Source: Pseudomonas sp. ZH-FAD (GTDB lineage: Bacteria; Pseudomonadota; Gammaproteobacteria; Pseudomonadales; Pseudomonadaceae). From it: a stretch of 64,000 bases of DNA. Location of the stretch: positions 1 through 64,000 of the forward strand of contig NZ_PGLR01000002.1 of assembly GCF_002803095.1 (NCBI RefSeq), in the 5' to 3' direction. The position numbers were made by a program, and so were the translations under genes. Below the pieces are notes generated by a model, which was given only the letters and a program-made list of their open reading frames with translations, had not been told where the DNA came from and ran no database searches. Positions 8,814-17,461 of this stretch are shown piece after piece (within the stretch, counting starts at the first letter, position 1; each line of letters begins with the position of its first letter).

Positions 8814-9234
8814 GTGTTCTGTCACTTGGCTTTTGCAATGGATGTGTGTAGACGATTTATCAAGTTAATACGTGCAGGCGTCATGGAATATATATATGAG
8901 ATTTTGAAGAGTGCGAGCAGGTAGGGCGTTACCAGACGGATAATGCATGGTGTTTCTGGATATATATATCGGGGGTAATCTTGCTGGTTATAGAAGGGTG
9001 TGTTTCTGTTTGCTGGATATAATTCTGGTGTGCATGTGTATGCTCTGTGCCAGAAATTTTCTGAGCGTTCTGTAAGTTTATCTTTACGTCATGAAAACCT
9101 TACACTTCTCCGGTTGCCTGAATTTATCTCGTTCGATGCTGTAGATATCATTACTTTCATTTTTTGCATTTGTAACAAAATATTTCTAAATGGCATTCGC
9201 GCCATTCACTGACCGAAAACGATTCTGCTGCTTA

Positions 9235-9257
9235 ATCATCAGGGAGCGCCTGATGAT
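9235..9257. repeat. Hairpin upstream of the RhlA/PhaG-like gene
   Basis: ATCATCAGG, loop GAGCG, CCTGATGAT: perfect 9-base arms, about 265 bases upstream of the start codon at 9519. It could be an operator or an RNA stem in the leader. Confidence 0.5.
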
Positions 9258-9518
9258 GCGGCGGTTGATGTTTGTTTTGGGGAGGCGTTGGGCGTGTGCC
9301 CAGTCAGCACGCTGCCACAAAAGACCGCCTGCAATATGGCGTCATTGACTTGTCGGTCATGATCGCGTTGCGCTATAAAAAAATCGCACCACGAGGCTGA
9401 CCTCGTAATTTCCAACCTTTCACGAAGCTTTCATTTCTGGATTCGACGGATTTTTGACGATTCTCGCGCTATGTATGCGAATGAATATCCTTAACATTTA
9501 AATTGCGGGGCCAAGGAC

Positions 9519-10379
9519 ATGGAGACAAAGATACTCGAGATGGCGGGTTTCAATGTTTATACGGAAATGTATTGGCGTGGCGAGCATGCCAAAACAGTGC
9601 TGTTGATCAATGGGGCCTTATCCACTACAGGAGCGTTTGGGCAAACGGTCAAATACCTTGAACCGTACTTCAATTTGATTCTTTTCGATCTTCCGTTCGC
9701 CGGTAAGTCGCGTGAGCATAATGTGCTGGGGCGCGTGGTGACCAAGGAGGATGAAGTTAGAATTATTTTGGCGCTTGTTGAGCGCTTTCAGGTCAATAGT
9801 TTGTTGTCCGTGTCCTGGGGTGGTGTCTCGGCCATGTTGGCGCTGTCCGAGTCACCTGCCTCTGTCGAACGAGCAATCATCAGTTCGTTCTCGCCAGTGA
9901 TCAACGAGGCGATGCGCGATTATCTCGACAATGGGCAGGCTTATCTGGCGGCGCGTGACAAGCGCAAGATCGGCAGTCTGCTCAATGATACGGTGGGCAA
10001 ATACTTGCCCAGGTTGTTCAAGCTTTATAATTTCAAGCATCTGATCAGCCTGGCTGAGCACGAATATAAGCAAATCGAGTTTCATATCGAGCAAGTTCGT
10101 GAACTCAGTGCCAAAAATTATGTGGAGCGCTTTGCCCAGATAAAAATCCCGGTATTGTTCGTCAATGGTGAGCGGGATGAATACACGACGGCAGAGGATG
10201 CCCAGCAGTTTGCTCGGTATGTGCTCAATAGCCATTTCGTGGTGGTGCCAGGTGCCGGGCATTTTCTTGATCTGGAGAGCAAGTCGGCATGGCTGAAATC
10301 ACGAGAGGCGGCCCTGTCTTTCCTGGGGGCTGAGGTCGCTGTGCCGGAGTACACGGGACTGTCGCCTTCGCTGGTGTGA
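9519..10379 (+). CDS. RhlA/PhaG-family 3-hydroxyacyl transferase
   Basis: A 286-residue alpha/beta-hydrolase of the RhlA/PhaG family. RhlA joins two 3-hydroxyacyl units into the rhamnolipid precursor HAA; PhaG moves a 3-hydroxyacyl group from ACP towards PHA synthesis. The likely triad is Ser99 (SVSWGG), Asp220 (NGERDEYTT) and His248 (GAGHFLDLE). From memory of the two proteins, DLPFAGKSREHN and GHFLDLESK look RhlA-like, while SSFSPVINEAMRDYLD and INGERDEYTT-type stretches look PhaG-like. No rhlB, phaC or rhlI/R gene is near. The gene is more AT-rich than its neighbours and ends 22 bases before an RND pump operon on the same strand, which suggests co-transcription. Family is secure; product is not. 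Confidence 0.85.
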   Translation: METKILEMAGFNVYTEMYWRGEHAKTVLLINGALSTTGAFGQTVKYLEPYFNLILFDLPFAGKSREHNVLGRVVTKEDEVRIILALVERFQVNSLLSVSWGGVSAMLALSESPASVERAIISSFSPVINEAMRDYLDNGQAYLAARDKRKIGSLLNDTVGKYLPRLFKLYNFKHLISLAEHEYKQIEFHIEQVRELSAKNYVERFAQIKIPVLFVNGERDEYTTAEDAQQFARYVLNSHFVVVPGAGHFLDLESKSAWLKSREAALSFLGAEVAVPEYTGLSPSLV

Positions 10380-10401
10380 TTCGTAGAGGGCGTGGCAGGG
10401 A

Positions 10402-11523
10402 ATGAGCGTTGGATTGGATGCTGTAACGCGCATGAGGCTGCTTCGGATCACTGTGTTCGGGCTGTTAGCGCTGGTGGTTGGATGTTCTGCCGAATCGCCG
10501 CCGGAGAAAACGGCGGTGCGGGTGGTTGCACAACAAGTTGCCCAGGTAGGCGGGCTGGCACAGACCGTACTGACTGGCGACGTTCAGGCGCGCTTCGTCA
10601 GTGAGCTCGCCTTCCCCAGCGCTGGGAAGGTTGCTCAGTTGTCAGTCGATGTCGGTGACAAGGTGGTGGCCGGGCAAGTGCTGGGACAGTTGGACCCTCT
10701 CGAATTACGGGCGACGCTGGATCTCAGCGAGGCCGAGTTGCAGGCCTTGCAGGCGCGCGTCGATCTGGCGCGCGCTGATTATTCTCGGCAGGCGCGTCTG
10801 TTGCCTCAGGGCTACACCAATCGTAATGAATATGAGCGAGCACAGGCTGGGCTGAAAGGTGCCGAGGCCGAATTGATGACAGCCATGGCGCGGCACCAGT
10901 TGGCCAGGGATGCCTTGGCCGATGCCGATCTGCTAGCGCTGGCCGATGGCGTAGTGGTGGCGCGCCCGGTGGCGCCCGGTGAGGTGGTGCAGGCCGGGCA
11001 GGTGGTGCTATCGCTGGCGCATGATGAGGCCCCCGAGGCAGTTTTCGACTGGTACGAGTCGTTGCCGCCAGGGCTGGTGATCGGTGCTCCTATTCACCTG
11101 CATACGCTGAGCGAGCCTGCGCGCGAGATCAGCGGGCAGGTGAGGGAAATCGCCCCGAGCGTTTCCGCCAGCTCTGGCACCTTGCGTATCCGCGTCAGTT
11201 TGCCGGCTGAGGCATGGCACTGGCCGCTCGGGACTGTGGTAGCGGCGCGCCTGGCCGAGTCACTGGGGCCGGTCGTCGTATTGCCTTGGGCTGCCTTGAG
11301 TCGGGATCAGGGCCTGCCAGCGGTGTGGCGTATCGATGCACAGCAGCGTGTGAGCCTGACTCGGGTTGAGGTCTCGCGTTATGAAACAGGGCGGGTATTG
11401 GTGACGGCAGGGTTGCAGGACGGTGATCTGGTGGTGGCGCGGGGCGGGCAGTTGCTCTACCCCGGCCAGCAGGTCGAGGTGGCCAATGTACTTGCCGTCA
11501 GCGAACCAGGGGGCCAGCCATGA
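10402..11523 (+). CDS. triA: RND periplasmic adaptor, TriA-like (first of two)
   Basis: A lipid-anchored membrane-fusion protein of 373 residues. A short basic start and hydrophobic stretch end in the lipobox LVVGC (Cys28). Next come the barrel-sandwich half GKVAQLSVDVGDKVVAGQVLG, a helical hairpin (LQARVDLARADYSRQ... to the Ala/Leu-rich return helix), the second lipoyl half ADGVVVARPVAPGEVVQAGQ, then beta-barrel and membrane-proximal domains. It would link the inner-membrane pump to an outer-membrane channel. The start at 10402 is taken from the open frame; ATG at 10432 would shorten the signal peptide. It overlaps the second adaptor by ATGA. TriABC in P. aeruginosa is the known RND system with two adaptors. 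Confidence 0.82.
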   Translation: MSVGLDAVTRMRLLRITVFGLLALVVGCSAESPPEKTAVRVVAQQVAQVGGLAQTVLTGDVQARFVSELAFPSAGKVAQLSVDVGDKVVAGQVLGQLDPLELRATLDLSEAELQALQARVDLARADYSRQARLLPQGYTNRNEYERAQAGLKGAEAELMTAMARHQLARDALADADLLALADGVVVARPVAPGEVVQAGQVVLSLAHDEAPEAVFDWYESLPPGLVIGAPIHLHTLSEPAREISGQVREIAPSVSASSGTLRIRVSLPAEAWHWPLGTVVAARLAESLGPVVVLPWAALSRDQGLPAVWRIDAQQRVSLTRVEVSRYETGRVLVTAGLQDGDLVVARGGQLLYPGQQVEVANVLAVSEPGGQP

Positions 11524-12605
11524 GGTTGGTTGCGTTTTGTATGCCGCTGCTGAGTCTGCTGCTGGTGGCCTGCCGCGATGAGAAACCCCAGGCGCAGGTC
11601 GAGCGTCCGGTTCTGTTCGATGAGGTCGCGGGCCAACAGCTTCTGGCCGAAGCGCGTTTCACCGGCACCGTGCAACCACGCCATCAGCTCGTTGCGGCGT
11701 TTCGCCAGAGCGGTCGCCTGCTCAGCCGGCAGGTCGAGGTCGGCCAGCTTGTAGGGACCGGGCAACTGCTGGCGAGCCTGGAAAGCAGTGATCAACGAAG
11801 CGAGTTGCGCAGTCGCCAGGGTGAGTTCGAGCGTGCCGAGGTGTTGTGGCGCAATGCCCGTGACGAGCTCGCCCGCTATCAGGGGTTGTATCGACAGGGG
11901 GTCGGCAGCCAGGCCCGGCTCGAGCAGTTGAATAGCGAGATGTTGGTGCGTGCGGCGACCTTGCGCCAGGCGCGCATCGCCTTGCAGCGCGCCGAAGAGC
12001 ATGTGCAGCAGACCCAGGTATTGGCCGATCTCGATGGCGTGGTCACGGCCTGGCATGCCGAGGTCGGTCAGGTCTTGGCCAGTGGTTCGCCAGTAGTCAG
12101 TCTGGCGCGACTCGACAGTCTGGAAGTGTGGGTCGATGTGCCGACGCAGTGGTTGGCGCCGCTCACCGATCCAGGCGAACCCTTGCGTATCTGGGTAGTG
12201 CCGATGAGCGCGCGTGCCGAGGGGAGCTGGGCGCGCGTGCGCCAGGTCGATCCGCTGCTGGATCCGGGCACGCGCGTGCAGCGGCTGCGGTTGTCGCTGG
12301 AGCAACTGCCAGCGGACTTTCATCTGGGCTCATTGGTCAGCGTGGAGTTGTCCCCGCAGCTTGCGGTAACTGAGCCGGAGCTTCCCGCCTCGGCCTTGTG
12401 GGGGCAGGCCGGGCAGCACTTCGTCTGGCGGATCGACAGGCACAGCTCGCAGGTACGCGCCGTCGCGGTCGAGGTCTTGAGCCAGACCGGTTCACGGGTG
12501 CGGGTACGAGGAGCATTGCAGCCGGGGGATCGGGTGGTCAGTGCCGGTGTCGCACGTTTGCATGAGGGGCAGCAGGTCAGGCTCGAGGAGCGCAGCGGTT
12601 CATGA
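11520..12605 (+). CDS. triB: RND periplasmic adaptor, TriB-like (second of two)
   Basis: A 361-residue membrane-fusion lipoprotein: signal peptide with lipobox LLVAC (Cys18), lipoyl half QSGRLLSRQVEVGQLVGTGQ, a long helical hairpin (roughly residues 85-150), second half LDGVVTAWHAEVGQVLASGS, then the barrel and C-terminal domain. It overlaps both neighbours by four bases (ATGA), so all three pump genes are translationally coupled. Two different adaptors in front of one pump gene is the TriA-TriB arrangement, in which both adaptors are reported to be required. The two copies here have clearly diverged, so this is not a recent duplication. Confidence 0.83.
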   Translation: MRLVAFCMPLLSLLLVACRDEKPQAQVERPVLFDEVAGQQLLAEARFTGTVQPRHQLVAAFRQSGRLLSRQVEVGQLVGTGQLLASLESSDQRSELRSRQGEFERAEVLWRNARDELARYQGLYRQGVGSQARLEQLNSEMLVRAATLRQARIALQRAEEHVQQTQVLADLDGVVTAWHAEVGQVLASGSPVVSLARLDSLEVWVDVPTQWLAPLTDPGEPLRIWVVPMSARAEGSWARVRQVDPLLDPGTRVQRLRLSLEQLPADFHLGSLVSVELSPQLAVTEPELPASALWGQAGQHFVWRIDRHSSQVRAVAVEVLSQTGSRVRVRGALQPGDRVVSAGVARLHEGQQVRLEERSGS

Positions 12606-15600
12606 AGGAAGGATTCAATCTGTCCGGCTGGGCGCTGCGCCACCGTACACTGGTCTGGTACGCCATGCTGGTCACCTTGTTGATGGGCGTCTTCGCCTAT
12701 GTGCAGCTGGGCCGTGAGGAAGATCCCGCGTTCGCCATCAAGACCATGGTCATCCAGGCGCGCTGGCCCGGTGCGACCCTTGACGAAACCTTGCAGCAGG
12801 TCACCGACCGGCTGGAGAAGAAGCTCGAGGAAATCGACGCACTGGATTACGTGCGCAGTTACACCTTGGCTGGCGAAACCACGTTGTTCGTGTTTCTCAA
12901 GAGCGAGACACCTGCGCGCGCCATTCCAGATGCCTGGTACGCGGTGCGCAAGAAGATGCAGGACATTCGGGGCGAGTTACCCAGTGGTGTGCAGGGGCCG
13001 GCCTTCAACGACGAGTTCGGTGATGTTTTCGGCAACATCTATGCCCTGACCGGTGAAGGCTTCTCGCCGCGCCAGTTGCGTGACTATGCCGAGCAACTAC
13101 GCCTGGGCCTGCAGGGCGTGCCCGGGCTGGGTAAGGTGGAAGTGCTCGGCAGTCAGCCGGAAGTCATCTACCTGGATTTTTCCATTCGTCGTCTGGCGGC
13201 TCTGGGTATTGATCTGCGCCAGGTCATCCAGAGCTTGCAGGCGCAGAACGCTGTCACGCCTGCGGGGCTTATCGACGGCGAGCAGGAGCGTATTGCGCTG
13301 CAGGCCAGTGGTGCCTTCGCCAGCGAAGCGGATCTGCAAGCCGTCAGTCTGCGCTTCGGTGATCGCCTGCTGCGCCTGAGTGATCTGGCGCGTATTGAGC
13401 GTGGCTACGCGCAACCGCCGGCCTCGCTGTTTCGCTACAACGGCGAGGCGGCGATCGGTCTGGCCGTGGCCATGCAGGCCGGCGGCAATATTCAAGACTT
13501 CGGCGCAGCCTTGCAGCGGCGCATCGACGAGCTGACCGCCAACCTGCCGCTGGGTTTGGACGTGCATCAGGTATCCAGCCAGGCCGAGGTGGTGGACAAG
13601 GCCATTGGCACCTTCACCAAGGCGTTGTTCGAGGCTGTGCTGATCGTGCTGGTGGTCAGTTTCATCAGCCTCGGCATGCGCGCCGGCCTGGTGGTGGCCT
13701 GCTCCATTCCGCTGGTGCTGGCAATGGTCTTTCTGTTCATGTCCTACAGCGGCATCACCTTGCAGCGTATCTCCCTGGGTGCCTTGATCATCGCACTGGG
13801 CTTGCTGGTGGACGACGCCATGATCACCGTCGAGATGATGATCAAGCGCATCGAGGCCGGCGACTCGCTGCCCAAGGCAGCGACGCATGCCTACACCTCG
13901 ACGGCGTTTCCCATGCTTACCGGCACCCTGGTGACGGTCGCTGGTTTTGTGCCCATCGGCCTCAACTCCAGCTCGGCCGGCGAGTACGTGTTCACCATGT
14001 TCGCGGTGATCGCCGTGGCGCTATTGCTGTCCTGGCTGGTGGCGGTGGTGTTCGCACCTCTGCTGGGTGTCTACCTGCTGCGTCGACCGGCGCAGGCCGA
14101 GGCGCATGGCAGTAGCCGCTGGGAGCGCCTGTTCTCTGCCTGGCTGGCCCTGGCGCTGCGCCATCGCAACTGGACGGTGGGCCTGACCCTGCTTGCCTTC
14201 GCTATCTCGCTGGCGGGCACCGGCCTGTTGCAGCAGCAGTTCTTTCCCGACTCCGATCGCCCCGAGATTCTGGTGGATTTCCATCTGCCGCAACATGGCT
14301 CGATCAACGCCACGCGTGAGGCGATGGACCGTTTCGAGCAGGCCCTGGCCGATGACCCGGATGTCCTGCGCTGGAGTTCCTACGTTGGCCGAGGTGCGGT
14401 GCGCTTCTATCTGCCGCTCGATCAGCAACTGAGCAACCCCTTCTATGGCCAGGTGGTGATCGTCAGCCGCGGGGGAGAGGCGCGTGACCGCTTGCTCGCG
14501 CGGCTCAGGGCGCGACTGCGCGAGGACTTCGTTGGCATAGGTGCCAACGTGCAGCCGTTGAACATGGGGCCGCCGGTGGGCTGGCCGATTCAGTACCGCA
14601 TCAGTGGCCCGGATATCCAGCAGGTGCGGCGCCAGGCCATGAGCCTGGCGGCGATCATCGATGGCAACCCGAACATCGGTCAGGTGGTGTATGACTGGAA
14701 CGAGCCGGGCAAGGTGCTGCGTATCGACATCGAGCAGGACAAGGCCAGGCAGTTCGGCCTGTCTTCGCAGGACACCGCACAGATCCTCAACAGCGTGGTA
14801 TCCGGCTCGAGCATCACGCAGATTCGCGATGGCATTCATCTGGTCGATGTGGTGGCGCGAGCGCAGGCCGATGAACGACAGTCGCCGGAGCTGCTCGGTA
14901 GCTTGCAGATACCATCTGGTCGTACTGGTGAATCGATTCCGCTCCTGGCATTCGCTAGTATCCGCTATGAACAGGAGCAGCCGCTGGTGTGGCGGCGTGA
15001 CCGGCTACCGACCATCACCCTGAAAGCGAACATCGTCGGGAACTTGCAGCCCGATGCGTTGGTAGAACAGTTACGCTCGGCTGTCGATGATTTCATCGCG
15101 CAGTTACCGGCGCGCTATCAGGTCAAGGTAGGGGGCGCGGTCGAGGCCAGTGCGCGGTCCCAGGAGCCGATCCTGCGCGTGGTGCCGTGGATGCTGTTTC
15201 TGATGGTGACCTTGCTGATGATTCAGTTGCAGAGCGTGAAACAGGTATTGCTGGTGCTGAGCGTGGCGCCACTGGGGCTTATCGGTGTGGTGGCGGCGTT
15301 GATGGTGACCGGTTCGCCGTTGGGCTTCGTTGCCATCCTCGGGGTACTGGCGTTGATCGGCATCATCGTGCGCAACTCGGTGATTCTGGTCAGCCAGATA
15401 GAGAGCTTCCGTCAGCAGGGGCTTGCCTTGCAGGCCGCCGTGGTCAGTGCGACCGAGCACCGCTGCCGGCCGATTCTGTTGACGGCGGCGGCGTCCAGCC
15501 TGGCGATGATCCCCATCGCTCGCGAGGCGTTCTGGGGGCCGATGGCCTACGCGATGATCGGTGGTATTGCCGTGGCAACGGTGTTGACCCTGTTCTTCCT

Positions 15601-15670
15601 GCCAGCCCTATATCTGCTCTGTCATGCCGATCAGGGCGAGGAGGCCGAAGCTGTAAACGAGATGCCCTGA
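12602..15670 (+). CDS. triC: RND inner-membrane pump, TriC-like
   Basis: A 1022-residue proton-driven RND transporter with twelve transmembrane helices and two large periplasmic loops. The N-terminal helix is followed by LGREEDPAFAIKTMVIQARWPGAT, the form seen in TriC-type pumps, unlike the QYP form of AcrB/MexB types. The proton-relay pair Asp404-Asp405 is present in LGLLVDDAMITVEMM. No outer-membrane channel gene follows; TriABC borrows the separately encoded OpmH. TriC exports triclosan, but its natural substrate is unknown. Here the gene follows an acyl-hydroxyacid-forming enzyme gene in the same run, which makes a lipid substrate worth testing. Confidence 0.85.
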   Translation: MKEGFNLSGWALRHRTLVWYAMLVTLLMGVFAYVQLGREEDPAFAIKTMVIQARWPGATLDETLQQVTDRLEKKLEEIDALDYVRSYTLAGETTLFVFLKSETPARAIPDAWYAVRKKMQDIRGELPSGVQGPAFNDEFGDVFGNIYALTGEGFSPRQLRDYAEQLRLGLQGVPGLGKVEVLGSQPEVIYLDFSIRRLAALGIDLRQVIQSLQAQNAVTPAGLIDGEQERIALQASGAFASEADLQAVSLRFGDRLLRLSDLARIERGYAQPPASLFRYNGEAAIGLAVAMQAGGNIQDFGAALQRRIDELTANLPLGLDVHQVSSQAEVVDKAIGTFTKALFEAVLIVLVVSFISLGMRAGLVVACSIPLVLAMVFLFMSYSGITLQRISLGALIIALGLLVDDAMITVEMMIKRIEAGDSLPKAATHAYTSTAFPMLTGTLVTVAGFVPIGLNSSSAGEYVFTMFAVIAVALLLSWLVAVVFAPLLGVYLLRRPAQAEAHGSSRWERLFSAWLALALRHRNWTVGLTLLAFAISLAGTGLLQQQFFPDSDRPEILVDFHLPQHGSINATREAMDRFEQALADDPDVLRWSSYVGRGAVRFYLPLDQQLSNPFYGQVVIVSRGGEARDRLLARLRARLREDFVGIGANVQPLNMGPPVGWPIQYRISGPDIQQVRRQAMSLAAIIDGNPNIGQVVYDWNEPGKVLRIDIEQDKARQFGLSSQDTAQILNSVVSGSSITQIRDGIHLVDVVARAQADERQSPELLGSLQIPSGRTGESIPLLAFASIRYEQEQPLVWRRDRLPTITLKANIVGNLQPDALVEQLRSAVDDFIAQLPARYQVKVGGAVEASARSQEPILRVVPWMLFLMVTLLMIQLQSVKQVLLVLSVAPLGLIGVVAALMVTGSPLGFVAILGVLALIGIIVRNSVILVSQIESFRQQGLALQAAVVSATEHRCRPILLTAAASSLAMIPIAREAFWGPMAYAMIGGIAVATVLTLFFLPALYLLCHADQGEEAEAVNEMP

Positions 15671-15821
15671 GCCGAGCGGTGTATGAGTGTACGTAAGATG
15701 GTCACGTGTGTTGCGCCTTTGGGCGTGATGCTCTCTCACATAAGGACAAGACCATTGATAGGTGTTGATTTTCGAGTTTCCTTCCCTACTTTGCCAGCGG
15801 GGCATCGACTGGAGGATTGTC

Positions 15822-17375
15822 ATGCGCATTAAGGTTCACAGTCAGAACCGTGTCGGCATCCTGCGCGACATCCTCAACCTGCTGGTCGACTACGGCATCA
15901 ACGTTGCCCGGGGCGAAGTCGGTGGTGAGCAGGGCAATGCCATTTACCTGCATTGCCCGAATCTGATCAATCTGCAATTCCAGTCATTGCGGCCCAAGTT
16001 AGAGGCGATTCCCGGCGTGTTCGGCGTCAAGCGCGTGGGGCTGATGCCCAGCGAGCGGCGTCACCTGGAGCTCAATGCGTTGCTGGGTGCGCTGGACTTT
16101 CCGGTGCTGTCCATCGACATGGGCGGCAGCATAGTCGCCGCCAACCGCAGTGCCGCGCAGTTGCTCGGTGTGCGCGTCGACGAGGTACCGGGCATGGCGC
16201 TGTCGCGCTACGCCGAGGACTTCGACCTGCCGGAGCTGGTGCGCGCCAACAAGACGCGAATCAACGGCCTGCGGGTGAAGATCAAAGGCGATGTGTTCCT
16301 CGCCGATATCGCCCCGCTGCAGAACGAACACGACGACAGCGAGGCGCTGGCTGGCGCCGTGCTGACCCTGCACCGCGCCGACCGCGTCGGTGAGCGTATC
16401 TACCACGTGCGCAAGCAGGAGTTGCGTGGTTTCGACTCGATCTTCCAGAGCTCCAGGGTGATGGCCGCGGTGGTCAAGGAGGCGCGGCGCATGGCGCCGC
16501 TGGATGCGCCGCTGCTGATCGAGGGTGAAACCGGCACCGGCAAGGAATTGCTGGCGCGCGCCTGTCACCTGGCCAGCCCGCGTGGGCAATCGCCGTTCAT
16601 GGCGCTCAACTGCGCCGGCCTGCCCGAGTCCATGGCCGAAACCGAGCTGTTCGGCTACGGCCCCGGTGCCTTCGAAGGCGCGCGCCCGGAAGGCAAGCTT
16701 GGCCTGCTGGAGCTGACTGCTGGCGGCACGCTGTTTCTCGACGGTGTCGGCGAGATGAGTCCGCGTCTGCAGGCCAAGCTGCTGCGCTTTCTGCAGGATG
16801 GTTGCTTCCGCCGTGTGGGCAGCGACGAGGAGGTGTACCTGGACGTGCGAGTGATCTGCGCCACCCAGGTCGACCTGTCCGAGCTCTGCGCCAGGGGGGA
16901 GTTTCGCCAGGATCTCTACCACCGCCTCAATGTGCTCAGCCTGCATATCCCGCCGCTGCGCGAATGCCTCGATGGCCTGGCACCTTTGGTCGAGCACTTT
17001 CTCGATTCCGCCAGCCGGCAGATCGGCTGTGCGCTGCCGAAGCTGGCGCCGCAGGCCTTCGAGCGCATGGCCCATTACCATTGGCCGGGCAACGTACGGC
17101 AGCTGGAGAACGTGCTGTTCCAGGCGGTTTCGCTATGCGATGGCGGCACGGTGAAGGCCGAGCACATTCGCCTGCCGGATTACGGTGCGCCGCAGCCGCT
17201 CGGTGAATTTTCGGTCGACGGCAGCCTCGACGATATTCTCGGGCGCTTCGAGAAAGCGGTGCTGGAGCGCTTGTTCCGCGATCACCCGAGCAGCCGCCAG
17301 TTGGGCAAGCGTCTCGGTGTTTCCCATACCACCATCGCCAACAAGCTACGGCAGCACGGGTTGGGGAAGGACTAG
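15822..17375 (+). CDS. phhR: Aromatic amino acid regulator PhhR (TyrR family)
   Basis: A 517-residue TyrR-type activator of phenylalanine/tyrosine catabolism. Domains in order: N-terminal ACT (about 1-72), PAS (about 80-140), AAA+ sigma-54-interaction-like domain (about 205-430) with Walker A GETGTGKE (235-242) and Walker B GGTLFLDGVGEM (301-312), and a C-terminal HTH ending LGKRLGVSHTTIANKLRQHG. The GAFTGA loop that contacts sigma-54 reads GAFEGA (282-287), a point against classic sigma-54 activation. The start at 15822 has GGAGG seven bases upstream; an upstream in-frame start at 15762 is unsupported. Predicted targets are the boxes at 8517 and 8579 upstream of phhA. Confidence 0.94.
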   Translation: MRIKVHSQNRVGILRDILNLLVDYGINVARGEVGGEQGNAIYLHCPNLINLQFQSLRPKLEAIPGVFGVKRVGLMPSERRHLELNALLGALDFPVLSIDMGGSIVAANRSAAQLLGVRVDEVPGMALSRYAEDFDLPELVRANKTRINGLRVKIKGDVFLADIAPLQNEHDDSEALAGAVLTLHRADRVGERIYHVRKQELRGFDSIFQSSRVMAAVVKEARRMAPLDAPLLIEGETGTGKELLARACHLASPRGQSPFMALNCAGLPESMAETELFGYGPGAFEGARPEGKLGLLELTAGGTLFLDGVGEMSPRLQAKLLRFLQDGCFRRVGSDEEVYLDVRVICATQVDLSELCARGEFRQDLYHRLNVLSLHIPPLRECLDGLAPLVEHFLDSASRQIGCALPKLAPQAFERMAHYHWPGNVRQLENVLFQAVSLCDGGTVKAEHIRLPDYGAPQPLGEFSVDGSLDDILGRFEKAVLERLFRDHPSSRQLGKRLGVSHTTIANKLRQHGLGKD

Positions 17376-17376
17376 G

Positions 17377-17457
17377 CGTAGGGTGCGCCGCGCGCACCAA
17401 TGCTCCGCTGGCCCTGGCTGATGCCTGCAATTTTCGGTGCGCACGGCGCACCCTACG
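17377..17457. repeat. REP inverted pair, family A
   Basis: CGTAGGGTGCGCCGCGCGCACC starts two bases after the phhR stop and pairs with GGTGCGCACGGCGCACCCTACG ending near 17457, where the convergent deaminase gene ends. Confidence 0.85.
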
Positions 17458-17461
17458 GTTT

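Larger units (their letters stand above)
8600..9518. other. AT-rich intergenic region, no credible gene
   Basis: About 0.9 kb that is plainly richer in A and T than the rest, with two ATATATATA tracts (near 8889 and 8961) and long T runs. It has no open frame with Pseudomonas-like codon use; the 70-codon frame at 9000-9212 is AT-rich and lacks a ribosome site. It holds two hairpins (8779-8813 and 9235-9257). It separates the divergent phhA and the RhlA/PhaG-like gene and must contain the promoter of the latter. Such DNA is typical of horizontally acquired, MvaT-silenced segments, but that is inference. Confidence 0.6.

Noticed and set aside
9000..9212. 70-codon frame in the AT-rich gap
   Set aside because: No ribosome site, no family, codon use unlike any neighbour; chance frame in AT-rich DNA.
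9519..10379. Rhamnolipid operon rhlAB
   Set aside because: No rhamnosyltransferase gene follows; the next genes encode RND adaptors. Only the RhlA-like step is present.
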